Notes: generated by a model not told the origin, from the letters alone. Shown: positions 36,425 through 45,754, numbered from the stretch's first letter. The stretch is 64,000 bases of DNA from Edaphobacter aggregans DSM 19364 (GCF_000745965.1 NZ_KN050791.1:7182-71181), one strand, 5' to 3'. Program-made: numbers and translations.

Positions 36425-37477
36425 GTGCCATTTACCCCCGCGGTCTCCGATGCCCCCGAAGCAACGCCCCAGGCAGTTCTTACCTCCGATGTCGTCGAGG
36501 CGGTAGCCTCCGAGGTCCGTGTCGGCCTTACCGCGACTGCCAAAACCCTCTCCCCCTGGCTCTTCTACGACGAGGAAGGCTCGCGTCTCTTCGAGCAGAT
36601 CACCGAGCTGCCCGAGTACTACCTCACCCGCACCGAGCGCAGCCTCTTCACCGCTCACGCCGACGAGATCATCGCCCGCGCGTCCGAGCCCTCAGGCCGC
36701 GACCCCGCGCCGCTCCTTACCCTCATCGAGCTCGGCGCCGGAACCGCCACCAAGACCGGCATCCTGCTCGCTGCCGCCGTCCGCCGCCAGCGCACAGTCG
36801 TCTATCAGCCCGTCGATGTCTCCGTCACCGCGCTCGAGGCCGCTACAGAGAACATCCGCGCCAACATTCCCGGCGTCACCGTACGCTGTCAGGTTGCCGA
36901 CTATACCTCGCAGCCGCTCCCGCTCAACCGCCTTCCCAACACGCGCACGCTCGCGCTCTACATCGGCTCCAGCATCGGCAACTTCTCCCCCGAGGACGCT
37001 CGCGGCGTTCTTCGTAACCTCCGCGCGCAACTGCTGCCTGGCGATCGGCTTCTCCTCGGCACCGACCTCGGCCCCAGCTCTCTGAAAAGCGTCGCCACCA
37101 TCGAGGCCGCCTACAACGACCGCGCCGGCGTCACAGCGGCCTTCAATCGCAACGTGCTCTTCCGCCTCAATCGCGAGCTGGGTTCCGACTTCGATCCCAG
37201 GGCATTCACCCACCTCTCCCTCTGGAATGCAGCCGAATCGCGCATCGAGATGCATCTGGTCTCGCGCAGAGCCCAGCAGGTCCACATCCCCGCCAACTCC
37301 GCCGGTCCAGCACTCAGCTTCAACTTCGCATCCTGCGAGACCATCCACACCGAGAACAGCTACAAGTTCACGCCAGCCCGCGTCCGGCAACTCCTCGCCT
37401 CAGCCGGCTTCGAGCTCACCCACACATGGCAGGATGAACAGCGGCTCTTCGCCGTCAACCTAGCCACCGCGATCTAA
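36425..37477 (+). CDS. egtD: EgtD, L-histidine N-alpha-methyltransferase
   Basis: 350 residues. Family hallmarks: LFYDEEGSRLFEQITELPEY then YLTRTE, the SAM-binding LIELGAGTATKTGILL, LALYIGSSIGNFSPEDA and LLLGTDLG. It trimethylates histidine to hercynine, the substrate of EgtB. GTG 36425 is taken as start (GAAGGGAAG lies 12 bases before); no ATG is available at a suitable place. The frame stays open far upstream, over the propeller gene, only because of high GC. Confidence 0.9.
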   Translation: MPFTPAVSDAPEATPQAVLTSDVVEAVASEVRVGLTATAKTLSPWLFYDEEGSRLFEQITELPEYYLTRTERSLFTAHADEIIARASEPSGRDPAPLLTLIELGAGTATKTGILLAAAVRRQRTVVYQPVDVSVTALEAATENIRANIPGVTVRCQVADYTSQPLPLNRLPNTRTLALYIGSSIGNFSPEDARGVLRNLRAQLLPGDRLLLGTDLGPSSLKSVATIEAAYNDRAGVTAAFNRNVLFRLNRELGSDFDPRAFTHLSLWNAAESRIEMHLVSRRAQQVHIPANSAGPALSFNFASCETIHTENSYKFTPARVRQLLASAGFELTHTWQDEQRLFAVNLATAI

Positions 37478-37565
37478 TCAAAGATTAAGAGATAAAGTTT
37501 GTCATTCCGACCGGAGCGGAGGAATCTGCTGTTTGCCCGCAGCGCCGCTGACTAAGGCGCGAGAC

Positions 37566-38030
37566 CTACGACCGCCGCCACTCCCCGCTCTTGCCCCCGC
37601 TCTTGCTCACCAGCTCCACCTCGCGGATGCGGATGCCCTTATCCAGCGCCTTCGTCATGTCATACACCGTCAGCGCTGCAATCGAGGCCGCCACCATCGC
37701 CTCCATCTCCACTCCCGTGCCCGCAACGGTCGCCGCCGTCGCTTCAATCGCAACCCCGCCCTCGACCACTGTCGCCGTCACATCGACAAAGCTCAATGCA
37801 AGCGGATGGCACATCGGGATCAGCGACGAGGTCTGCTTGGCTCCCTGGATTCCCGCAAACCGCGCCACCTCGAGCGGATTGCCCTTCGGATTCTCCGGCA
37901 GCGCAGCCAGCGTCTCACTCGAAAGCTCGACGAACGCCCGTGCCCGAGCCTCGCGCCGCGTCGCGGCCTTCGCGCTCACGTCCACCATGTGGGCCTTGCC
38001 CTCTTCGTCGTAATGCGACAGCTTCGTCAA
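37566..38030 (-). CDS. moaC: MoaC, cyclic pyranopterin monophosphate synthase
   Basis: 154 residues. SHYDEEGKAHMVDVSAK, IPMCHPLALSFVDV and EMEAMVAASIAALTVYDMTK are the conserved MoaC segments, including the active-site His and Asp. It acts in the first stage of molybdenum cofactor synthesis. The likely start is TTG 38030, overlapping the stop of the upstream small gene (TTGA). The longer open frame to 38261 encodes unrelated sequence. Confidence 0.9.
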   Translation of the reverse strand: MTKLSHYDEEGKAHMVDVSAKAATRREARARAFVELSSETLAALPENPKGNPLEVARFAGIQGAKQTSSLIPMCHPLALSFVDVTATVVEGGVAIEATAATVAGTGVEMEAMVAASIAALTVYDMTKALDKGIRIREVELVSKSGGKSGEWRRS

Positions 38031-38248
38031 CGAGCACGTCCCCGAGTGAGCGTAAACAGCACCGCCAGCTCCGCAACGACGGTACCGCCCATCATAACGC
38101 CCACCCCTGCCGACAGAGGATCGTTCCAGTCTCCAAAGACGTGCTGGTGACCGGGCGCGAAGAACAGCACGTACGCCAGCACAAGATTCGCAGCCAGCGC
38201 AATCAGCGACCAGTTTTCGTATTTGGACAAATGCCTCATGCTCTCCAT
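38027..38248 (-). CDS. Small membrane protein between moeA and moaC
   Basis: 73 residues with two hydrophobic helices (WSLIALAANLVLAYVLFFAP and GVMMGGTVVAELAVLFTLT). Unknown family. It starts 28 bases after the moeA stop and its own stop overlaps the moaC start, so it is embedded in the molybdenum cofactor operon. ATG 38248 used; ATG 38239 possible. Confidence 0.65.
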   Translation of the reverse strand: MESMRHLSKYENWSLIALAANLVLAYVLFFAPGHQHVFGDWNDPLSAGVGVMMGGTVVAELAVLFTLTRGRAR

Positions 38249-38276
38249 GATACTGGCGCATTTGTGTCAGGGGTAT

Positions 38277-39545
38277 TTACCGAAGAAGTACCGTGATCAC
38301 GTCGCCCGCCTGGAACCGCTCAACCTCCTGCGGCAGAACGGCGTAGCAGTTCGAGCGCGCAAGCGCCGCCATATCGCCCGAGCCCTGCGACACCACCAGC
38401 TTCACCTCGGGCCGCGAGCGATTCGAAACCAGCCGAGCGGGAAGCACGCGCGTCAACTCAGGCCTGCCCTGCACCGCGTCCGCCAGCGTCGCCTGCACAA
38501 ATCGCGGACCGTCGCCACCCGCTCCACGCATCGCCCCCAGCATCGGCTCCACAAAGCAGGCAAACGTCACCTGCGTCGAGACCGGATTGCCCGGAAGCCC
38601 AAAGAAGTACACCCCGCGCATCCCATCTCGCTCCGGAATCCGCCCGAAGACCGCCGGCTTGCCCGGCTGCAGCTTGACCCCGGTAAAGAAGAACTCCGCG
38701 CCCAGGCCCCGCAGCACCTCTTCGACAAGGTCAAACTCGCCCACCGAGACCCCACCCGACAGCAGCATCAGGTCCGCTGTGAGCGCCTGGAGAATCAGCG
38801 CCTCCAGCTCCTCACGCCGGTCCCGCGCAATCGGCAGCCGTTGCGGCGTACCTCCCGCCTGAGTCACCAGCGCACCCAGGCCGTAGCTGTTCGAGTTGCG
38901 AATCTGCTGCGGCCCCGGAGCATCATGCAAATCCACCAGTTCGTCGCCTGTAACCACAATCGAGACCGTCGGCCGCGCAAACACCTCCAGCATGCCGGCC
39001 CCGCACGCAGCGGCCAGCGCGATCGCGGCGGCGTCCATCTGCGTACCTGCTGGCAGCACCTCATCACCCGCTCGCGCCTCGGCCCCTCGGCACACGATAT
39101 TCTCCCCGGCCGAGATCCTGCGGCCCTCGGCCAGCCGGATCGCCGGCTTATCGACGGTGCCACTCCGCTCCACATGCTCCACCATCACCACGGCATCTGC
39201 TCCCTCCGGCACGGGAGCCCCCGTCATGATCTCGATTGCACCGTCTCCCCGCAGAGCACCCTCCCACAGTGTCCCCGCTCGCACCTGTCCGGCCACAGCG
39301 AGCCACGTTCCCGCATCCACATCCGCGGCACGCACTGCAAAACCATCCCGCGTCGAGCGGTCGAACGGCGGCTGATCCCGATCCGTCGTAATCGGAACCG
39401 CGAGCACCCGCCCCACCGAAGCCTCGAGCGCTATCCGTTCCACCCTCGGCGTCCTCGCCCACGAGGCCTGCTGCAGCACAATCTCCAGCGCCTCATCGAA
39501 GCTCACCACCCGCTCGCCCCTCCCCACCCGTGCCTCGGCCTTCAT
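38277..39545 (-). CDS. moeA: MoeA, molybdopterin molybdotransferase
   Basis: 422 residues. PPFDRSTRDGFAVRAADVD, EIMTGAPVPEGADAVVMVEH, NSYGLGALVTQAGGTPQRL, LLSGGVSVGEFDLVEEVL and FFGLPGNPVSTQVTF are the MoeA/gephyrin E-domain motifs. It inserts molybdate into adenylylated molybdopterin. First gene of the moeA - small membrane protein - moaC unit. Confidence 0.93.
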   Translation of the reverse strand: MKAEARVGRGERVVSFDEALEIVLQQASWARTPRVERIALEASVGRVLAVPITTDRDQPPFDRSTRDGFAVRAADVDAGTWLAVAGQVRAGTLWEGALRGDGAIEIMTGAPVPEGADAVVMVEHVERSGTVDKPAIRLAEGRRISAGENIVCRGAEARAGDEVLPAGTQMDAAAIALAAACGAGMLEVFARPTVSIVVTGDELVDLHDAPGPQQIRNSNSYGLGALVTQAGGTPQRLPIARDRREELEALILQALTADLMLLSGGVSVGEFDLVEEVLRGLGAEFFFTGVKLQPGKPAVFGRIPERDGMRGVYFFGLPGNPVSTQVTFACFVEPMLGAMRGAGGDGPRFVQATLADAVQGRPELTRVLPARLVSNRSRPEVKLVVSQGSGDMAALARSNCYAVLPQEVERFQAGDVITVLLR

Positions 39546-39564
39546 CGCAACCTCCCCGAAAGCA

Positions 39565-39591
39565 AAGGCCCCGGCGCAACGCCGAGGCCTT
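39565..39591 (-). terminator. Terminator of the TPR protein gene
   Basis: On the minus strand AAGGCCTCGGCG, loop TTG, CGCCGGGGCCTT (one mismatch) followed by TGCTTTC, placed 26 bases after the stop of the 39618-40799 gene and before moeA. Confidence 0.7.
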
Positions 39592-39617
39592 CGTCTCTTG
39601 TATCCAGATCAACGAGC

Positions 39618-40799
39618 CTACTTCTTCTTGCCCGCCTTGTAGCTCGACTTGACCTCAGCTCCGATTCCGGCCAGGATGCCCTTCACCTCATCGGAACGCG
39701 GACCCTCCGGCACCAGCTCCAGGTACTCCTGGTAGGCCTCGACGCATCCCGGAGGAGCGACAATCTTCTGCGTCTTCGGATCGACCGTAGCCTTCGGGAT
39801 CAGCGACTGCGCCTTGATGTAGTACGCATCGGCACGCTTCGGGTCGGCTGCGATCGCCTTATCGGCGGCCGCGGCGGCCTCATCCAGCTTGCCCGCGTTG
39901 TACAGCGTCGCGGCCTCGTTGTAGAAGTACATCCCTGCGTTAGCGGGCGCCGCCTTGGCGGCCTGCTCGTACGCGTCGGACGCTCCCTTGCCGTCGCCGC
40001 TCTTCGCCAGAGCCTGGCCGAGCTGGTTGTACGCAGCGGCGGCCGTCTCAGGATTCGGCTTCTTCGATACCGCATTCGCATCAGCGGCCTTCTTGTACGA
40101 CGCAGCTGCATCGGCATACTTCGTCTGAATCGTCGCATCCACCGGCTTGCCGGCTGCCTTCGCGGCCTTTGCCGCAGCATCGGCCGAGCCCAGCTGCGCA
40201 TCGCCCAGAGCTACCCACAGAATGCCCTCGTCCGGCTTCTGCGTGGTCGCCTGCTGCATGGCCGTAATCGCAGCGTCGTAGTTGCCCGCCTTGGTGTCCG
40301 TGCGCGCCTGCGTCAACAGCGCATTCAGGTTGGCGATCTTCTGGTTCGCCGCCGTCACCTCGCTGTTCTTTTTCTTGTACTCCTCCAGCTGCTTCTTCTC
40401 CTCCGGAGACATCTTGTCAATGTACTCCTTCCGGGTCATGTCGAAGTCCACCATGCGGTCCTCGCCAGCGGCGAAGTTCACGTTGTCTTGGAAATCGACG
40501 CTCTTGTCGGCCTGGAACACCACTACCAGGTAGCTGCCCGGTGCGATCCCCGAACCCTTGTAGCTGCCCGTCGCGTCGAGCGGGAAGGTGTACAAAAACT
40601 TCCGGTTCTTCTCCTCCGACGATCGGTCCTGGGTGAACCGAACTTCACCCGCGGTAACCGGCCCGCCCACCGCGTTGGTCACTTTTCCATGAACGCTAGC
40701 CGGCGCCGGCTGCGCCAATCCGGTCTGGGACGCCAGAGCAAGAATCAGCGCCAGGCATGCTCCCAGCCCTATGCTCCATGTTCTTCCGTTACGATTCAT
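39618..40799 (-). CDS. Exported TPR protein with carboxypeptidase-regulatory-like domain
   Basis: 393 residues. Signal peptide (GLGACLALILALASQTGLAQ), a CarboxypepD_reg-like beta domain at about 35-125 (ASVHGKVTNAVGGPVTAGEV), a charged coiled coil (SPEEKKQLEEYKKKNSEVTA) and four TPR units (AAAAYNQLGQALAKSGDGKG, ATLYNAGKLDEAAAAADKAI). The tail is basic. ATG 40799 has AGGAG nine bases upstream; GTG 40802 is also in frame. Probable periplasmic scaffold; role unknown. Confidence 0.83.
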   Translation of the reverse strand: MNRNGRTWSIGLGACLALILALASQTGLAQPAPASVHGKVTNAVGGPVTAGEVRFTQDRSSEEKNRKFLYTFPLDATGSYKGSGIAPGSYLVVVFQADKSVDFQDNVNFAAGEDRMVDFDMTRKEYIDKMSPEEKKQLEEYKKKNSEVTAANQKIANLNALLTQARTDTKAGNYDAAITAMQQATTQKPDEGILWVALGDAQLGSADAAAKAAKAAGKPVDATIQTKYADAAASYKKAADANAVSKKPNPETAAAAYNQLGQALAKSGDGKGASDAYEQAAKAAPANAGMYFYNEAATLYNAGKLDEAAAAADKAIAADPKRADAYYIKAQSLIPKATVDPKTQKIVAPPGCVEAYQEYLELVPEGPRSDEVKGILAGIGAEVKSSYKAGKKK

Positions 40800-40896
40800 C
40801 ACTTCCGTTCTCCTGTCTCAGATCTTGTCCGGCCCGCAACCCGGGCGCGGCTGAAGCTCAAAAAATCCTGTTTTCAAAGTTCCTGCGGCAAACTCG

Positions 40897-41622
40897 CTAC
40901 CTGTTGGATGCCGCTCCAGAGCCGGCATAAGGTATGGGGTCAACAGCCCCGGACTCGCGAAACGCCCGCAGGCGCAGAACGCAGCTCTCGCAGACGCCGC
41001 ACGCCTCCCGCTCGCCGGAATAGCATGACCAACTTACATGGAACGGAGCGCCAAGTTCAACTCCCAACCGCACGATCTCGCTCTTCCGCAGGTGGATCAG
41101 CGGCGTCTCCACACGGATATCGCCCTCCTTCGTCCCCCGCCGGATCAACTCGTTGAAGGCGTCATAATACACTGGCCGGCAGTCCGGATACCCCGAGCTG
41201 TCCTGCTCCACCGCCCCGATGAACACCCGTTTCGCGCCCACCACCTCCGCCCAGCTCACCGCCGCCGACAGAAAATGCGCATTGCGAAACGGAACGTACG
41301 TCACCGGAATCTCCGCCCCGATCTCCGCCTCCTCCGCCGGTGCGTCCGGCACGGCAATCGCAGCGTCGGTCAGCGCAGACCCCCCGATCCTCCGGAAAAG
41401 GTCCATCTTCAGCGGGATGAACTCCTTGGCCCCCGTCAGCCGCGCAATCTCCGTCGCGGCGGCTAGCTCCCGAGCCTCCGTTCGCTGCCCATAGCTGAAG
41501 TGCACCGCATACACGTCATAGTCCCGCGCAGCCAGTGCCGCGCACACCGTCGAATCCATCCCGCCCGAAAGGCATAGCACCGCCCGTGGCCTGGAACTCG
41601 TTTCTTTTGATTGAGCCGTCAT
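40897..41622 (-). CDS. queC: QueC, 7-cyano-7-deazaguanine synthase
   Basis: 241 residues. The PP-loop ATPase motif SGGMDS lies at 19-24, FSYGQRTEARELAAA follows, and four cysteines in CYSGEREACGVCESC form the zinc site. It converts 7-carboxy-7-deazaguanine to preQ0 with ATP and ammonia. Its ATG overlaps the stop of the DUF2007 gene (ATGA). QueD and QueE are encoded at 55.7-56.7 kb, outside this operon. Confidence 0.93.
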   Translation of the reverse strand: MTAQSKETSSRPRAVLCLSGGMDSTVCAALAARDYDVYAVHFSYGQRTEARELAAATEIARLTGAKEFIPLKMDLFRRIGGSALTDAAIAVPDAPAEEAEIGAEIPVTYVPFRNAHFLSAAVSWAEVVGAKRVFIGAVEQDSSGYPDCRPVYYDAFNELIRRGTKEGDIRVETPLIHLRKSEIVRLGVELGAPFHVSWSCYSGEREACGVCESCVLRLRAFRESGAVDPIPYAGSGAASNR

Positions 41623-41906
41623 CCCTCGTTATCCGATGCCTCTGCTTCACCCTCAGATGCGTCGCCCTCTTCCGCCGGAGTGCTCAGCAGCTCCCTCGCC
41701 GCCGCCTCGTCCCTGCGGTGAACCAGCAGCCGCGCCCGGAACGCCGCTCCCAGCAGGTTGTTGGCGTTCTCCCCCTGAAGAAAGCACTCCAGATTCGCCG
41801 ACTCCAGCACGCCCTTTGCAATGTGCGCCTCTACCGGGTCGATAAACCGCGCCACAGTCACAAACTGCTCCGGGTCCAGCTCAGCCTTCGTCGTCAGGTC
41901 ATCCAT
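41619..41906 (-). CDS. DUF2007-type putative signal-transducing protein
   Basis: 95 residues. FVTVARFIDPVEAHIAKGVL and ESANLECFLQGENANNLLGA then FRARLLVHRRDEAAARELL fit the DUF2007 fold; the tail is acidic. ATG 41906 has GAGGCG four bases before. A GTG at 41918, overlapping the upstream stop as GTGA, is an alternative. Middle gene of a coupled DUF3108 - DUF2007 - queC operon. Confidence 0.78.
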   Translation of the reverse strand: MDDLTTKAELDPEQFVTVARFIDPVEAHIAKGVLESANLECFLQGENANNLLGAAFRARLLVHRRDEAAARELLSTPAEEGDASEGEAEASDNEG

Positions 41907-41914
41907 AGCCCGCC

Positions 41915-42688
41915 TCACTTCGTCTCATACGACTGCAGGTGGAAGGTGATCGTACCCCAGAACAGGCTCGCCCGTATCTGCACCGGCATATGTCGCGCGT
42001 CGTCCGTATACCAGATCCAGATACGCCCCCGGTTCTTCACAACTCCCTCATCGGCGGTCGGCTGTACCCGGATCGTCTGAAAGGTCCCCGCCGGAGTCTT
42101 GATCTCCTCCTTCGCCTCCACCTTCATTGTCACCGTCACGGTGCGCATCGAATCGGCCAGCGGAAACCGCACGCTCTGCCCCACCATCAGCGGCTGCGAC
42201 GCCGCATAAAAGATCGCCGACAGCGAGTCCGTCACGCAAGCCGGAATCGACGCTGTCTGCTGCTTCGTCGTGCCCTTTACCAGGTTGCGCTCCACCAGCG
42301 CCTGTTTGCCCTGTCCGTAATCGAAGCTGAGGTCACTCGAGATCTTCCGCCGCCCCTCCTGTATCTGCTTCGAAAATCCGGTCGAGCAGCCCGTACGCGT
42401 GTCGAACCCCGACTGAAACTTGTCCACCACCGGAAACAGCATCGTCACTCCGCCGACTGTATCGGCGGTCGCCGTAATCTTCTGCACCCCGCCCTGCTGC
42501 TCCAGCTGAAACACGGCAAGCCCGGCCGTGAACACCCTCCAGTCCACCGTAAAGCTCAGCGTCTGCTTTGTAGGAAACGTATAGCCTGGATGCGGAGGCT
42601 CAAGCGTAGGAATCGTCACCGGCGCCGCGGGAGGGAAGAGACGCTGCGTCAGCGACTGCGCTCGCCCAGCGGCGCACATCAGCCACAA
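41915..42688 (-). CDS. DUF3108 domain protein, exported
   Basis: 257 residues from TTG 42688. LSFTVDWRVFTAGLAVFQLE, FDYGQGKQALVERNL and GRIWIWYTDDARHMPVQIRA mark a DUF3108 domain, a beta-rich periplasmic fold. Reading upstream in frame gives KRSTVLFLPIALWLMCAAGR, a good signal peptide, but there is no ATG, GTG or TTG before it until a stop near 42799; a CTG start near 42730 would restore the full signal. First gene of the queC operon. Confidence 0.8.
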   Translation of the reverse strand: MWLMCAAGRAQSLTQRLFPPAAPVTIPTLEPPHPGYTFPTKQTLSFTVDWRVFTAGLAVFQLEQQGGVQKITATADTVGGVTMLFPVVDKFQSGFDTRTGCSTGFSKQIQEGRRKISSDLSFDYGQGKQALVERNLVKGTTKQQTASIPACVTDSLSAIFYAASQPLMVGQSVRFPLADSMRTVTVTMKVEAKEEIKTPAGTFQTIRVQPTADEGVVKNRGRIWIWYTDDARHMPVQIRASLFWGTITFHLQSYETK

Positions 42689-42891
42689 AGCTATCGGGAG
42701 AAAGAGAACCGTGGAACGTTTCGACAGAGGCAGCTCACAAAGGTTGGAATTGAATAGGTGACGACTGAGCCCGTGGAAAAGACCCTCAACCGTTCACCGC
42801 ATCGCTTCAAGAACTTACTGAAAAACTCCCGCTATGTTAAGGGCAATTCCGCTGCCCGCAAAAAACTCTCGTTCACGCCTTTCGTCGCTCT

Positions 42892-43446
42892 CTATCGAAG
42901 CAGCAGGCGAACCGCCAGCACCGCATAGATCGCCACGGCGCCCATAAGGGCATTGTACTCGCGGTGGTGCAGGTATCTCTCCCGCGAAAACCTCCCCGGC
43001 TCCACATCGCTCTTCGCCGCCGTCAGCCGGGGCAGAAGCCGCGGAACCTTGCGCGCATACTCCTCAAACCCCGCAAAGTGCGACCGCAGATACTCCTCCT
43101 CCGAGAGAATCGTCGGAAGATAGATCGCCAGAAACAACGCCGCCAGCACCACAAAGATCACCCAGCTTCCCGCCGCCCAGGCAAACCCGAACGCAATCAA
43201 CATCGACCCCAGGTACAGAGGATTGCGCGTATACGCATACGGCCCCGTCCGGGTCAGCTCCGCGTTCTTCTTCACATAGCCCGCCGCATAGCCCCGCAGC
43301 CAAACCCCCGGAACCACTAGCAGCAAACTCAGCGCCATCGTCTTCCACGTCGGCCGCGCCAGCCACAGAAACACGCCGGCAACAACAAATCCCAATGGCA
43401 CGCGGATGCGCCGGGCAATGCGCTGCCAACTCGTTCGTTCACTCAC
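42892..43446 (-). CDS. Isoprenylcysteine/phospholipid methyltransferase family membrane protein
   Basis: 184 residues with four to five helices. RTGPYAYTRNPLYLGSMLIA and a later SEEEYLRSHFAGFEEYARKV are the ICMT/PEMT signature for SAM and substrate binding. It probably methylates a lipid or a small hydrophobic molecule; the exact substrate cannot be named. Confidence 0.85.
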   Translation of the reverse strand: MSERTSWQRIARRIRVPLGFVVAGVFLWLARPTWKTMALSLLLVVPGVWLRGYAAGYVKKNAELTRTGPYAYTRNPLYLGSMLIAFGFAWAAGSWVIFVVLAALFLAIYLPTILSEEEYLRSHFAGFEEYARKVPRLLPRLTAAKSDVEPGRFSRERYLHHREYNALMGAVAIYAVLAVRLLLR

Positions 43447-43502
43447 TCATCTACCTTACCTCGTTCGGCCGCCACGATGTCTCCTTTGAAATACCAATGA
43501 GT

Positions 43503-43549
43503 TGTCATCCTGAGCGGAGCGCGCAGCGCGCAGTCGAAGGACCTGCATT
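43503..43549. repeat. Repeat of the TGTCATCCTGAGCG...CAGTCGAAGGA type
   Basis: TGTCATCCTGAGCGGAGCG, a GC palindrome (GCGCAGCGCGC), then AGTCGAAGGACCTGC. The same outline is at 47832-47889 with a different central palindrome. Both lie in gaps between genes. Confidence 0.75.
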
Positions 43550-43589
43550 TCGGCCGGGCCCCCGCTCAAAAGCTCGGCGAAGAGAAGGG

Positions 43590-44687
43590 CTACGCGCCCA
43601 GCAACTCCACCGCCGCCGCCACCACCTCATCCACCGTAATCTCCAACAACCCAGCCTCAGGCTCCTTCAACCTCCTGTGGTCTCGCCGCTCCGGCCCATG
43701 CCGCAGAACGCGCGACCGCGTCCTATACGGCCCATTGCGCGCCGGATCGGTCGGCCCGAACAGCGCCACCACCGGCCGCTCCAGCGCCGCCGCCAGATGC
43801 AGCGGCCCCGTGTCTCCCGCAATCACAAGGCTCGCCCGCCTCGTCAGCGCGATCAGCTGCGGCAAATCGCACGGAAACAGCGCGGCGAACCCCTCGCTCG
43901 ACCCCTTCACAACCTCGGCCGTCGTATCGTCATCCGCCAGTGAGGCGTTCACCAGCACGCGATACCCCCGCCGCCCCAGCTCCGCCGCCACCACCCCATA
44001 CCGCTCCGCAGGCCACTGCTTCGCCCCCCAGCCCGCGCCCGGAGCAATCAGCACAAACCTCTCCTCCGCGCCCAGCGTTCGCGACAGCAGCTCCGCGCAG
44101 GTCTCTTCGGCAAACTCATCCAGCGGCAACTCCACCGGAGCCGGCCGCAGAACCTCGCCCACCGCGCCTCCCAGCAGCTCACACCCCTGCTCCACCACAT
44201 GCGCCGCGCCCATCGCCACCTGCTCGCCATAAAGCCAGCCCGCCGGAACCTCCCGTGGCTCTGCCGGCCCCGCCAACCGCCGCGCACCCCCCATCCGCCC
44301 GATCACCGCCGACCGCACCGACCCCTGCATATCCACGCACACGTCGAACTGCCCACCCCGCAGCTCCCTTCGCAGCGCAGCAATATCTCCTATCGTGCCT
44401 CGCGAAAACGGCCGCTCCTTCCACTCCCGCGTCGCGGCAAGATACACGCGGTCTACCAGCGGCATCCTGGCTCGCACCCCCACTGGAAAGGACCCGCCGT
44501 TCCTGGCCCACAGCAGCGGAGCCCACTTCGGCTCCACCACCCACCCGATAAACCACTCCGGATGAGCCCTCCGCAGCGCCGCCACCGACGGCATCGCGTG
44601 CAGCACATCCCCCATCGCGCCCACGCGCACAATCAGAACGCGCCGATATCGCCTCGAGTCTGTCAGAGAGTGGTCGCCCCTAGCCAA
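43590..44687 (-). CDS. GT9 family heptosyltransferase-like glycosyltransferase
   Basis: 365 residues. VLIVRVGAMGDVLHAMPSVA at the start, APGAGWGAKQWPAERYGVVA and AGDTGPLHLAAALERPVVAL then FGPTDPARNGPYR are the GT9 (WaaC/WaaF) signatures. It probably adds heptose or a related sugar to the Kdo of the inner core. Only a TTG (44687) is available as start. It follows lpxK by 29 bases. Confidence 0.88.
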   Translation of the reverse strand: MARGDHSLTDSRRYRRVLIVRVGAMGDVLHAMPSVAALRRAHPEWFIGWVVEPKWAPLLWARNGGSFPVGVRARMPLVDRVYLAATREWKERPFSRGTIGDIAALRRELRGGQFDVCVDMQGSVRSAVIGRMGGARRLAGPAEPREVPAGWLYGEQVAMGAAHVVEQGCELLGGAVGEVLRPAPVELPLDEFAEETCAELLSRTLGAEERFVLIAPGAGWGAKQWPAERYGVVAAELGRRGYRVLVNASLADDDTTAEVVKGSSEGFAALFPCDLPQLIALTRRASLVIAGDTGPLHLAAALERPVVALFGPTDPARNGPYRTRSRVLRHGPERRDHRRLKEPEAGLLEITVDEVVAAAVELLGA

Positions 44688-44716
44688 GCGCCTATTTTCT
44701 CACGCACGTCCAGCCC

Positions 44717-45754
44717 TCACGCACGTCCCAGCCCCTTGCGCCGGTCCAGCTGCCCCACCATCGCCACCAGCTGCGCCAGAGCCTCCTTCTCGTCCAACAG
44801 CTCCACGTTCAGCCGTGCGACGATCAGCGGTCCCACCGCCTCCAGATGGTCGCGCATCTCCGACGTAATCTTCACCGAGTCCTTCTCCGTCGTCACAAAG
44901 CCATTCGCGCCAATATGCCGAGCCCGCTCCAGCAGCCGCGCAATGTCGGGGTCCGCATACGGATGATGATCCGCGAACGCCACCGTCTCCACCGGCTCAT
45001 AGCGCGAAGACGTCAGCATCTTCGTAAAGTTCCCCGGCCGAGCGATCCCGCAGAACGCCAGCGGAAGCGTCGGCAGCCGCTCCCCCAACTCGCCCAGCGT
45101 CAGCGAGCGCCGGATCTCCCACACCGCGAACTCATGGCCGCGCCCGCGCAGATCATCGAGCGTCCCCTTCAGCGCCGCCTCCTCTTCCTCCCGCACCACC
45201 ACCACGTCGGCCTCGCCCACCGCCGCAATCGGCTCGCGCAGATTCCCCGCCGGCAGCAGCGTGTCCTCGACGTCCTCGCGCGTCAGCAGCACGATATTCA
45301 CATCGCGTGCCAGCCTCAGATGCTGAAACCCATCGTCCAGCAGGTGAACCACGATCTTCTCGTCGTGCCGGTCCTGCTCCGCCAGCAGCCCCGCCTTGTA
45401 GCGATCCGCCCCCGCAAACACCGGGGCCCCCGAGCGCTGCGCCAGCAGCACCGGCTCGTCCCCATGCCATCCCGGATCGTCGTACGGCTCCACCCGCTCA
45501 ATCAGCTCCGACGTCCGCCCATACCCGCGCGTCAGAATGCTCACCGCATATCCTCTCCTCCGCAGAATCCCCGCCAGCATCGCCACAAACGGCGTCTTCC
45601 CCGCGCCCCCCGCCGAGACACTCCCCACGCTGATCACCGGAGCCGGCAGCCGTCTCTGCCTCAGCCATCCCCACGCGTACATCCGCCGCTTCGCCGTCAC
45701 TACCGCGCCGTACATCGGAGCCAGCGGCGCCAGCCACGGCCTCCGCGCGCTCAT
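44717..45754 (-). CDS. lpxK: LpxK, tetraacyldisaccharide 4'-kinase
   Basis: 345 residues. The atypical Walker A GSVSAGGAGKT lies at 44-54; ILTRGYGR, VHLLDDGFQHLRLARD and AFCGIARPGNF follow, all typical of LpxK. It phosphorylates the lipid A precursor at position 4' on the inner membrane. Its ATG overlaps the waaA stop by four bases (ATGA). Confidence 0.93.
   Translation of the reverse strand: MSARRPWLAPLAPMYGAVVTAKRRMYAWGWLRQRRLPAPVISVGSVSAGGAGKTPFVAMLAGILRRRGYAVSILTRGYGRTSELIERVEPYDDPGWHGDEPVLLAQRSGAPVFAGADRYKAGLLAEQDRHDEKIVVHLLDDGFQHLRLARDVNIVLLTREDVEDTLLPAGNLREPIAAVGEADVVVVREEEEAALKGTLDDLRGRGHEFAVWEIRRSLTLGELGERLPTLPLAFCGIARPGNFTKMLTSSRYEPVETVAFADHHPYADPDIARLLERARHIGANGFVTTEKDSVKITSEMRDHLEAVGPLIVARLNVELLDEKEALAQLVAMVGQLDRRKGLGRA

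Noticed and set aside
38223..41156. A 977-codon plus-strand open frame
   Set aside because: It is antisense to moeA and the TPR gene, extremely Arg/His-rich and without any domain; an artefact of high GC.
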